Assembly (NCBI GenBank): GCA_905178155.1
Contig: CAJINV010000016.1
Coordinates: forward strand, 496,001-560,000
Source of the DNA: Amoebophrya sp. A120
Taxonomy: Eukaryota; Sar; Dinophyceae; Syndiniales; Amoebophryaceae
Length of the DNA stretch: 64,000 nucleotides
Direction: 5' to 3'
Below, in pieces: positions 43,336 to 53,922 of this stretch. The notes below the pieces were generated by a model. The model worked only from the letters and a program-made list of their open reading frames with translations, did not search any database and was not told the origin of the DNA. The position numbers and the translations under genes were made by a program. The stretch's first letter is position 1, and the number at the start of each line of letters is the position of its first letter.

Positions 43336-46300
43336 CTACCGGTTCTCCATGACAAAATGGTTCGCCGAGCTGTGCCAGTCCATTTCCTGCGGGGTCTGCT
43401 GCAAAAAAGACCACAGCTGGTTCCCGTACATGGCAATTTTCATCCCAATGCATTGCCGCGAGAACTGTAACCGGAGCAACAGGTCGAAGTGCGCCCGGCT
43501 CGCGTCCAACCGCTCTTCGCCCTTCGTGATCGTCGCCATGCTCGGCGTGTACTTGTCGACTTTCAGTTCCATGTTTCGCATATCCCCGACAATCCTCGTG
43601 TACGCCTGGATCTCGACCAACTTCGGTTGCCAGTACTTCAATTCGATGAATTCCTGCCGGTCCTCGAACAACATCCGCCCCCGGCCGCCCTTCATCATGT
43701 TCTTCAAGTCTTGCACTTTCTTCGACAAGAACAGCACCCGCTTCTTCACGTCGTACGCCAATGTCCGCGCCGCTCGTTCCAACGCGTCCGACGTCCAAAC
43801 GGGTAAGTCAATCGTCAAATTCGGCGCGGTGGTCCCCGGGATCTGCAACGCCGCCTGGTACTCGGGGTCCGTCGCCCGGTTCCAGATTGGGAAGTTGTCC
43901 AGAATGAAGTTGTTCACGATCCCGTAGGCCATCATCGGCATGTCCTTGTCAATCGGCCCCTGTCGCTGCGACGCGTCCCGTTCCGCCTCGACAGAGACAC
44001 ACGTCCGGTACAAATGGTGCGCGACGCAGTGGACCGCGGTGACGCAGAGATTGCGGAAGTGAAGATCAATCCCCATGGCTTGCAAGAGCTTTCCGATGTC
44101 CTGCCTTTTCACGCTCGCGGAAGGCGACTGGTTCTGCAGGTAGACTTGCAGCATGTCCCACGCGCCGTGGCCGAGGTACTTCTCGTGGATGGCTTCCCGT
44201 AAATCGGAGAACAGCCCGTAGTCCTGCAGAACCGATTCTAATTCTTGCTGGATAGCGGGAGCGTTGTGCTGGGAAACCTGATAGTTTTGATTATGGACAA
44301 AATTTTGATGTGGATACGTTAGTTTGTCATGCGGGTGTTTGTTCCAGCTTGAGAAACAAGTGCTCTTGACATGCGAAAAATTTTCTCGTCCACAAAAGCC
44401 TTCTTCGCACCATAAGTACTTACTTTGTAGTCATCCGCCGCCATCGCAGACATGCAGGTGCCGAAAAGAACGTCCCGAAGAGCTTGCAACGAGGCCATGA
44501 TCCTTTTGTTCAAATCCTTCTTCGCGGTGCTGTTCGGCCCGAAACGGACACGATTTGGATCGGCGGTAGCTGTTGTTTGATTTGTCAAGTGAGAAAATGC
44601 ATCAGAAATACGCTTTCTCATGCACATTACAGCAATAGAAATCTACTGACAAACCGATCAAACAAAACAAATCAAAGCAAGTACTCGGCCCCATGTCCTC
44701 CAGCACATCCTGCATGGTGTATCAAAATGAAAAATCCCCCCTCCCATATCGAAGTGGAAGTCTGTGATGCAGGATTTGCGTACACAAATCGGATTTGTCT
44801 TGCACTAGTGGACTGCACACAGATACAAAGCTGGAGTAGAAGGGGCGTTTTGGTGTAGGGGCAACGCAAGGCAGGTATGTCCTCCCTAGGCCATACAGCA
44901 TTACAAATTGCCTGCCGAACGCGGCCAGGTTTTTGGATTTGCTTTCTTGCAATACAGAGGCGATTTGTGGCCTCAAATCAGCATCACAAATTTTCAGAAG
45001 TGTCCTGTTTTGGTATGGGGACGGGGGATTTTTTCTCACAATATGGTGCTCCGTTCCAGACAGCTCTCGTCGTAGCGCATCTGCAGCATGATTTGCTCCA
45101 CTGGATTGTCCAATTGGTGGGCGTCGTGCCCCGCGGCGAAGTGCAGCTGGTCGGTGAGCCACGGTCTTGCGAAGTCCATGGCCCCGGTGGCGATAAAGGG
45201 CATTCCCTCGGTGATGTCGAAGCAGGACTGCCGCAGGCTAGAAATCGCCGTGGCTAAATCTTGCGGGACCGGCAATCTCCCCATGTACGGGCCCGGCTGG
45301 TACATTTTCTGCTGTTGCGGGCCCCGGGCGTTCTTGTACTTTTCCAACTTCCCCTCAATGTGCCCGACGTTGTGCGCGACGCCGGTGTTCACTGGCACCC
45401 CTTCCGCTAAAGGAACGATGTTTTGCTGCACGATTCCGGAGCCCATTTGGTCCCGGTAGTCCATCGGGCCGGGGGAGAACACCGGATTGCCCCCGGGTTG
45501 CCCAACGCCGCCCTGCGGCCCGTAGTACAACACGCCGTTTCTGCCCGCGGCCGCAGTCGGCGCCACACCGAGGTCCATCCCGACGGAGTGGGGCGCGCGG
45601 TAGCGGTCCGGGTCCATGCCGACGAGGTTTCCGCCTAGGCCGGGAACAGTATTGTGAGGAAAAATTCCCTCTCCCCTTATCGCAACCGAAATCTGTGCTG
45701 CTGTATTTGAGTACACAAATCCACTTGTATTGCTAAAAGGCCAAGAGACGCAGTTGCTCCATCTTTTGAAGGCAATTTGCAATGCTGTTTCCCGTTTCCA
45801 GTTGCTTCCTGTCATGCTGAAGACGCAAGGCTTTCCTGCGCCAGCCAGCACTACAATACGCCTGATCTCTTCCCTTCTCGCATTACAAATCATGCTACAC
45901 AAATCTCCGGTTTTATGTGGGCAGGGGAGATTTTTCATTTTGATAGACAGCCCCGCCCATCCCCCCGCCCATGCCGTAGAGGTCGCGACCGGAGCCACCG
46001 AGCTGGAGATCTTGCGGCAGCATGGAGCCCACGGGGTTCATTTGGTTTTGGTTGAAGTTCGCAAGGGGGGAACCGGAGATCTGGTTCGCCATCAGCGCAG
46101 GATCGTTCATGTGCTTCAGGTCTGATAAAAGTTGTGTTTATTTCGTGTGAGAAAGGTGATGTTGAAAAATCATACGCATACTCAAGCTCAAGCAGAAAGA
46201 GCATCACAAAAAGTGGCGGCCTACGCGTACGCCTACGCCGAAAAGATTATCTGAAATTAAAACCGTACTTGTCGACGCCTCCCTTTGCACCTCCATGTTG

Positions 46301-49300
46301 CCCAGCCCGTCCTTCCGCATGTATTCGCTGACAAACCGACTGTGCATGGCCTGCATCTGTCTTTCATTCGGCAGTTCGTACCCGAACGACTGGCTCGTGT
46401 TTTTGTAGTAGTTCCCGAAATCGGGCTGCTTCCGGATTTCGCACAACTCATTCATGATATTCCGCATTTTCGACACGGTTTCTTCCGTTTCGAGTCGTTT
46501 CAACCCGGAGACGATTTCCCCTAATTCCCGCATCTTCTTCTGGTGCAATTCGTCGTGGAGAAATTCCCGGAGATTGTCGTCCATTACCTCTCGAATGTTG
46601 CTTGCCAGTGCCCGGTTCATCTCGGTTGACCGGATTTGTCCGTTGATGGTCATACCAGACTGCGGGTCGTCATCTAGCGGGATTCCGCCGTAGCGCGTGA
46701 CTAAGTTTGGTCGCTGAATGGTTTTCAGAAGGACCTTATTTTTCTCTTCAATTTGTTCCTCCAAATCCTTGATTTTGTCAATCCACTTCCTCCGGGCGTT
46801 CTCGCGGGAAAGTTCCACTTGTGTTGCGAGCGGAACATCGGAATACTTCTCGCGGTAGTACAGGAATGACGGGTCGTCCGGAGGTGGTTCTTGTGCAGGA
46901 GCTTCTTTCAGATTTTTCACCTCACGACTGAGAGTTGTTGCATCCGCGGTCAACACTGCTTGTCTTTTCTTCAGTGGCGAGAAAGAAGACGCAGAAGTAT
47001 TGCTCTGTTTATTGTTCCTAGTCGACATATTAGATTTTTTCTCCGCTTCCTGCTGCTTCAATAAAAGCGACGACACGGTTTCCGCGATGATTCTTTTTGT
47101 TTTCTTGGTAACCGAAGAACTACTAGTGCCCTTGTTCTTCCCACTTGTTTTATTGCTCCCTCTATCCTTCTTCGCATTGGGGCTTTTCGTGGGCGAGATC
47201 GAGCCCTGATCGGTGTAAAATCTGACCCGCTTTTTCATCCCTCTGCTCGCGTCGTCATCGAGAGCGGAATCTGGTCTGTTGCTTTTTTTACTGCTAGAGG
47301 TACTCAAAATCGACTTCGACCGTCGCTTCTCTACCGGGGAGGCCTTGATGTTAATAGGCGGAGTTGTGCTATTTTTATCCGCACCGTGTGGGAGTTGCGC
47401 TGCTGCCGCTAACACTTTCTCCGTCTTACTCAGCAACTCGTCGATGGCAGAAGTAGGCCTGCCGCGGGTTGGCGTTGTTGTAAGGTTCACTCCTACTTCT
47501 CCCTCTGCCCGTACCGTTTCCTTCTTTTTTTTTGCCGCCGACCTGAACTCGCCGATAATTGCGTCCATCTTGTCAAAAGCGGACTGTCCGTCTCCTGCAG
47601 AAGCGGAAATTTGTGAGTCCAGAAACGGAGTCGGCGAGTTCATGATCTGGCCGAGGTCTTTGAGGTTGCTGTCCTTCTTCCCGTCTTGTTTTGATACCTT
47701 GTCCTTCTTCAACGTTTTGCTCTTCGCCGTGATCGTGGGCGTACTACGCGTAGAGTTTGTACTCTCTAGAACTGCTCTATGTTCCTTCTTGATCCAGTCT
47801 ATGCCGGGGGAAGCGTCTTGTCTTTTCCTCATCAACACCTCGAGCTCGTTCCTGCTACTCCCCTCTACTTCCACCAAAACTGGCGTTGCCGTTCTGCTCG
47901 CGGGCTGAAAATCCATCTCGTCCTTGACGGAATTCCGTATCGCCGCTAAGCCCGCGACTATGGGGGACAGCATGTCAACTTCTTCCGGTTTCTGATTTGA
48001 TGTTTTCACTGGGACAATCGAAGGCCTGGTGAGATTGAGTGTCGGCGTTGTTGGCTTTTGCAGCTTGGACGTTTTGAAATCCGTGCTGGAACTCCGGATC
48101 GTGGGCGTCAAATCTAACAGCTCTGCGGCTGCTGCGTCACTGCCCAGAAGGTTGTCGCGAATCTTGTTGCTCGGCGACGGAGAATCATTCTTTGTCGTTT
48201 CAATATTCTCAAGAATCTCCTGCTCACCGTCCTGTTTCTGCAGGTCGTGGCTCATTTCCTTCGCTTTATTCTCCCCATTTTTATCCTCGTCCGGATAAAA
48301 TAGCACATACTCCCTCGCTCTCCCCGGGTCGATCGCGAAATCGGTTTTTTCCTGCACCTCCCGCTGCCACTCCCGCATCCACTTCGGGGCGTTTTCGACC
48401 CCGCCCGCCTTCTCGATCAGCGAGAAATACAGGTCCGCGTTGTGGACCTTCTCGCCCTGCGTCGGGATTTTCGAGCGCGCGGCGCGCACGGTCTCCCCGT
48501 CCCACCGCGCGATGTCTTGCAAGACGGAGGAGCGTCTCAAGTGCAAATATGTCCTGGTCTGGAAGAATGCAAAGTTTGTCATGCACATTTTCCATGACCC
48601 GTGCTGTTTGCGATGCATGCCCTAGCTTGACAGATTTTCTGAGTGCTTTCTGATGCCCATACTGCATGAGGAATGCCCTTTCCGCGTCGCAAGAACTGGG
48701 CCTCTTTTGCTGATGGTGCAATACAGATTCTGTGTAGAATCCAAAGGCAGCATCACAAGTTGCAATGTTCCAGACCCAGACATATTTGCATTTCATAGAC
48801 CGGATCCGCGCCGACCGGATCGCGTCGCGCATGTGGTTATGGATTGCAAAAATGTATGGGTCTGGAAGAGCACAACTTTGTCATGCACATTTTCCATGAT
48901 CCATGATGTCTGTGATGTATGCCATAGCATCACAGATTTTTCGAGCGCTTATCTATGCGCATCCAGCATGACAAATGCCCTCCTGCGTAGCCAAATTTGA
49001 ATCCTCTTGCTGGTCATGCAATACAGATTTTTTTAGCATCCAAATGCAGCATCACAAGTTTGGCGCTTCCAGACCCAGACACTTTTGCATTTGATAGTGG
49101 TGGGCTTTGAAGTAACTCCCCATCGGGTCGATGTTGTTCAAGACTTCTTGTCATCAAGTCCAAAAATGTCTGGGTCTGGAAGAATGCAAGTTTGTCATGC
49201 TTGTCTCCCATGACTCTTAAACTTGTCCAAGACCCACATTTTTCTGTCATGCAGAAACGCAGTTTGTCATGCAGAATAGGCGACACCTAGAAGCTCAGAA

Positions 49301-52300
49301 ACTTGTCATGCTGAGCCAGCACTTGTGGCCTCTTGGTGATACGCCACCCAGCATCACAAGTTTCCAGACCCAGACATTTTTGCATTTGATACTTGCTCCA
49401 ACAAGTCTCGTGGTATATCCGCACCGATTTTCCTATGTAAATACCGGTCCAGACCGTCTTTCTCTAAAGCGGACTTCGGCAAGAGACTCTCCAAATCTAA
49501 TTCCGGCATCTCCTGCCTGCTATCAACTGCAAATGTGTCTGGGTCTGGAAGAGTGCCAGACTTGTCATGCGGGTTTTCCATGACCCATGAGGTCTGGTAT
49601 GTAGGACATAGCATGACAGATTCTGGGATAGTTCCACGATGCCTATTCTGCATGAGAAACTGCGTCTCGATTAGGTCACAAGTGGACAGCTTTTGGTAAT
49701 CACGCAACACAGATTTCTACATGATTCAGATTTGGCATGACAAGTTCCAACCTTCCAGACGCACACATATTTGCAATGCATACCTGCGATGTGTCCGCAA
49801 CATGTCCTCCACCGCGGTTTTTTTGTCCACCACTTGCCTTAACTCCGTATGTCTCGCCGCGATCAACTTGGCCATCTCCTCTCTTTGCCCCTGCAAGTCG
49901 ACCGCGATGGACTCCTATGCATTGCAAAAGCAATATCGTACTCGTAGCGTACTAACTGCAGATATGCATGACAAATCGCCTTCCTAAGCCAAAACAACAT
50001 TACAAATTCCATCTGTCATGCTAACGAAATTTGTGATGCAATTTATACTAGTACGATGCTCCTTTTGCATTGCATAACTCCAGCTGGGATTCCTTCCCTG
50101 GAAGTTGCAGGTCCGGACCCATCATTATTTTTTCCGCCACCTCGTTCACGTTGTGCGCCGCCCCTTATGAGAGCGCACAACTCCCCACCCTCCCCTTCAT
50201 TTGTAATGCAAAATACCGAGTCAACCTCTTGCCTTTCAGCACTTTGCGCATGACAAGTTTTGGACGCTCCAACAGGACTACAATCCATGTCCGGATTTGT
50301 CATGCGGGAGCCACATAGCTGGTGTTGCTTGTGTTGCTGTTCTTGACATACAAATGAGGGGGACGGGGAGTTGTGCACTGTCATACCCCTAGACCGAGGG
50401 AATGGTGCAAGGATTTGGACCGCAACGCCTGCGTGTCGCCCAACTCCCGTTCGACCTCGGTTCGTTGCGCGTTATGCAAGAAAAAAACTGTGTAAGTGTA
50501 ACTTTGTAATGCAAAGCATGCAATAGAGTTACGCCTGTCATGCCAGACAGCCATAAAGTCCTCTTTTCATGTGTGTTTTCCCTTACAAGCCACGCATGAC
50601 AGGTTTTCGCTGTCATGTAGAGCAAATTTGTGATGCTATCAGCCAAGGAAAGTTACATTGACACAGTTTTTTTCTTGGATACGCGTGGAGAAGCGTGTAC
50701 TGCCGGTTTAATTCGTCGATCTCCTCGAGGAGCGCTTTTCTCCGTTCTTCCAAATGCTTCAACTTCAGCGTCATTTCCCGCGCGCGGACATCGTACATCT
50801 CTTCCACCGGTTCGATCTTGGCGCGGACACCAATGTTGGAGAGAACCTGATGAGTTGTGTTTGTAATGCGATTGAAGACAATCACAATGGTCATTGTCAT
50901 GGTGCTAACCGCATGGTAAATTCGCTTCAGATCTTCACACAGCGGGGCATAATGAAAATTCTGAAATCAGTACCTTGTATTTCCGATCTTCCGGCGAGAT
51001 CATGGGCCCGCGCATCGCGTCCAAGTCGTTCGTCTCTTCGTCCATCACGTGCCTGAGTCCAATCAGCCGGTTCGTCTCCATATCCACCGACCGCAGCTCC
51101 TGCCCGGCGTCTTGCAGCATGGTCATGATGTCCAGTCTCGATTCTAATAGTCGCATTTGATTCAACGTTTTTTCCTGGTCGCGGTCACCCAACACCGTCA
51201 CATCCGGCTCGGCAATGCGATTCATCTGGACCAAGCGAATGATGGTGGAAAAATCGTCGAACTTGTCCATCAGAACCTTGTAGCGGTGCCTGGTTTCCTC
51301 CTCCTCTCTCGTCCGGGGGCGGGCGCTGTTGATCATTCGATAGTTGTGCTGTACAAAAAATACAAGTGCCACAAATTTCTAGAAGTGCCATCTTCCAGGT
51401 AACAATGCACTCTGATTTCAACACTTGCAGAACAAAAAAAACAAGCTGAAACATTTTAATACATTCCCCGCAAGTGCCTCGCTGACTGCGCGGTCTGATT
51501 CGCCTTCTCGATGTCCGCTTCTAGCTGCATGATCTGCTGCAACATCCGCCACTTCCACTGCATCAGTTCGCACAGCCTGCACGTCTGTTCCCAAAACGCC
51601 CGTAGGGACTTACACACCTCCTCGATCTGCGGGGCCTGCTCCGCTAAATCTGCTCGTTGCTGCTCGGACAATTTGTCGTACTCGATACAGAAAGAAATCC
51701 CCCTATCCGCCAGCTCCTTTGGATCGTTGTTGTAAGCCGGATTCGTCTATGAAATGCAAAAATGTCTCGGTCTGGAAGATTGCTAGGTTTGTCATGCAGG
51801 TTTTCCATGACCCGCGCGCTCTGGCATGCACGGCCTAGCATGACAGGTTCAGTGAGATCTCTATCATGCCTATCCTGCATGAGAAACTGCCTCCAAACTG
51901 GTTCAAAAGTCGACCTCTTTTGGTAATCACGCAACACAAATTTTTCCACGATCCAGATGTAGCATGACAAGTGACGCTCTTCCAGACCCAGACATATTTG
52001 CAATGCATATCGTCCTCAACAAAGCTGTCATCGTCGCTTCGAGGTTTCGGTCCAAGTAGCTGATGTGGGCGAGCAACGTTTGTCTCCGGATCATCAGCAA
52101 CCTGGCGCGCTATGCTGAGCAAAAACGTCCCCACCCCCTAGTCAAGTTGGTATATCTACAACACAAATCTCCAAGTTTTGGGAGTTGTGCATTACAAGTG
52201 TTCATCTGCAGCGTTGTGCTGCTTAGCAAGGGAAGCCGCATGGGAAAGCCATTTTCTCATTCTGTTTACAGTATTAGAAATGCCAAAACACGATTGGCAA

Positions 52301-53192
52301 TGCCTCTCATGGGCGTGCGCATTACAGATGCTCCTGCCATTGCGCATTTGCATGACAACTCTGGGGTGGCGAGGTTTTTACACAGCATACGCGGGACTCG
52401 ATCGTCTGCCGCCCCATCAGACCCCGCGCGCGGACGTTCACGCCCTCGGATTCGAGCACCGCAACAGGGGAGGGCTCTTCGACCAAATCGTACATTTTCG
52501 CCGAGTCCTGGTCGGGAGACGCGTGTGGACCGCCATAGGCGTCGTCGAAAAAGAGGAAGTTCTTGTCTTTTTTGGAAGAAGATGACAAAGAACTTGGCAC
52601 AACATGCCTTGCCGTACTGCTGCTGGAGCCTCCCTCCTGCAGCCTTGACGATCCGAACTGTGACTCGAAATCGTCCAGATGATCCACCGCATAGAATTTC
52701 TTGGCCGCTGCACCAGTGGTCTCGTCCTTCTGCAGCTCCTTTTGATGCAGACCTGCACTTTCCTTCATGTCCCGGCGGAGATCGGCGGAGAAAAGATCGT
52801 CCGCTTCGCCGGAGAAGCTCATGCCAGGTATCAGATCTTTCACACTGGATTCGATGTCTTTTAATTGTTGGTACAGCTTCGCGTCCTTCGCCCTGCGGTC
52901 ATCGATACTCAGTTCGTGGTTCCCGCTTCGTTTTGAAGCTCCGCCGATATGATCAGGCGGAGCAAAGACGAGGTCTATGGAACCTGCCATCTTGTAGTTT
53001 CTCTTCTTTTCGCAAAAGGTATTCAAGAACTACACGCACCAAGATGAAAGAACTATTATGTACTTTTTTGACACTCAAAGACTCACCACATTTGAAACAG
53101 TCGCTCCATAGATCGAAATCAATGCACATGCCAAAAATCGGGTCGCGGCTCTCGCTTTTCTTCTTGCTCTCGGTCGTTTTAGGCTCGTCCAC
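43336..53192 (-). CDS. Very large coiled-coil protein, unrecognised
   Basis: About 2,080 codons in 18 exons, ending at the stop at 43336. Exons: 53192-53087, 52983-52390, 52105-52010, 51742-51463, 51325-50974, 50846-50682, 50467-50387, 50160-50077, 49910-49783, 49515-49392, 49146-49097, 48832-48798, 48529-46269, 46121-45946, 45644-45044, 44714-44685, 44569-44424, 44277-43336. Eleven introners and six GT–AG introns are removed. Heptad-like stretches recur (KHLEERRKALLEEIDELNR, WIDKIKDLEEQIEEKNKVL). A Lys/Ser-rich middle and a Gly/Met-rich segment (GRDLYGMGGGMGGA) precede a charged end. A structural, cytoskeletal or flagellar role is a guess. The first in-frame ATG is at 53129; the frame is open to about 53210 without ATG, so an upstream exon may be missing. 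One base appears missing near 50401, breaking the frame. Confidence 0.78.
44720..45043. mobile_element. Introner, family B (mixed termini)
   Basis: 324 bp between TGGTG copies. Left end TATCAAAATGAAAAATCCCC, right end GATTTTTTCTCACAATA. Joins LERST to MQDVL in the coiled-coil gene. Confidence 0.93.
45650..45945. mobile_element. Introner, family B/E (mixed termini)
   Basis: 296 bp, flanks AACAG and GACAG. Left end TATTGTGAGGAAAAATTCCC, right end TTTTTCATTTTGATA. Joins MGGAV to PGLGG in the coiled-coil gene. Confidence 0.91.
48535..48797. mobile_element. Introner, family A
   Basis: 263 bp, flanks GAGCG and GACCG. Left terminus decayed to TCTCAAGTGC. Joins ARIRS to SVLQD in the coiled-coil gene. 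Confidence 0.9.
48838..49096. mobile_element. Introner, family A
   Basis: 259 bp between GTGGT copies. Joins FKAHH to MRDAI. A 35-nt exon separates it from the copy at 48535. Confidence 0.92.
49152..49391. mobile_element. Introner, family A (diverged interior)
   Basis: 240 bp, flanks CTTGT and CTTGC. Joins DLLEQ to EVLNN in the coiled-coil gene. Confidence 0.9.
49521..49782. mobile_element. Introner, family A
   Basis: 262 bp between CCTGC copies. Joins RTHRR to QEMPE in the coiled-coil gene. Confidence 0.93.
49916..50076. mobile_element. Introner, family G
   Basis: 161 bp between ACTCC copies. Joins ESQLE to SIAVD in the coiled-coil gene. Confidence 0.92.
50166..50386. mobile_element. Introner, family D
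   Basis: 221 bp between CCCCT copies. Ends TATGAGAGCGCACAACTCCC and its inverse. Excision should lead to AAHNVNEVAEK, but the upstream exon is out of frame by one base (see the finding near 50401). Confidence 0.88.
50473..50681. mobile_element. Introner, family F
   Basis: 209 bp between CGCGT copies. Ends TATGCAAGAAAAAAACTGTG and its inverse. Joins TLLHA to QRTEV in the coiled-coil gene. Confidence 0.92.
51748..52009. mobile_element. Introner, family A
   Basis: 262 bp between TCGTC copies. Joins ALLRT to NPAYN in the coiled-coil gene. Confidence 0.93.
52111..52389. mobile_element. Introner, family C
   Basis: 279 bp, CGCG duplication. Ends TATGCTGAGCAAAAACGTCC and an inverse ending CATA. 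Joins TIESR to ARLLM in the coiled-coil gene. Confidence 0.91.
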
Positions 53193-53922
53193 GACACCGT
53201 GCGGGTCTTAATATTTCTCAAGTACGCAAAAAGTCCCTCAAAAACTCGCTCCGCGAAAAGAAAAGCAGATCGACCAAACGTTTTACGAAGACATGGACCG
53301 AGTGTGGATTTGGAAAACGAAGACGGAGATACGAGTTAATAGTACCAGCGCAAAGGCAACGCTCAGATACAGAGATTTAATGGATCTACAGTTTCTATGA
53401 TTCTTCAGTGTCTTTTGCAACTCTAGGAATTGTCACTGTGCTGAAACCTCTATTGTGCTTCTGGTGTTACGTGTGCATTTGTAGAAGTTGTGTTTTCTCC
53501 AAAAAAATATTTCGAAACAATTGATCACTATGTTTTTTTTCTTACGTTACATTCTACAAAAAAAGCCGCCGTTCCCTGGACAAGAACTTACACGGCATCT
53601 TCAGGTGTATTTTGGACGATCTTCGATCCCATAACTGTCGTGTCTGCAATCTTCATCATCTCTCTAGTCTCTCGATGCAAAAGACCTTTCTTTTTCGCTA
53701 AGTGTAGTAAAAGTGAGTACTCTGAAACTTTGCTGTACTTGTTTCTGCAAATCTGAATTCCCGTCGTGGTAAAAGGTGCTCCACATTACCCGGCGCGCTT
53801 CTCGTAATGTAAAAGTCGTACTATCATCTTCAACATCGGTGCTGTGTCTACAGTTGCTCACTCCTAGTCATCGCCCCAACTACTCCTGCTTCACATCAAC
53901 TTTGTGACCTGCAAGAAGCCGC
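53193..53922. other. Intergenic or unresolved 5' exon region
   Basis: Lies before the first recognised exon of the coiled-coil gene. The frame is open from about 53210 with no ATG, so a 5' exon may be hidden here. Short frames exist on both strands; none is convincing. Confidence 0.5.

Noticed and set aside
53490-53756. Plus-strand frame of 88 codons with hydrophobic stretches
   Set aside because: Isolated, T-rich composition, in the gap before the coiled-coil gene; no supporting signal.
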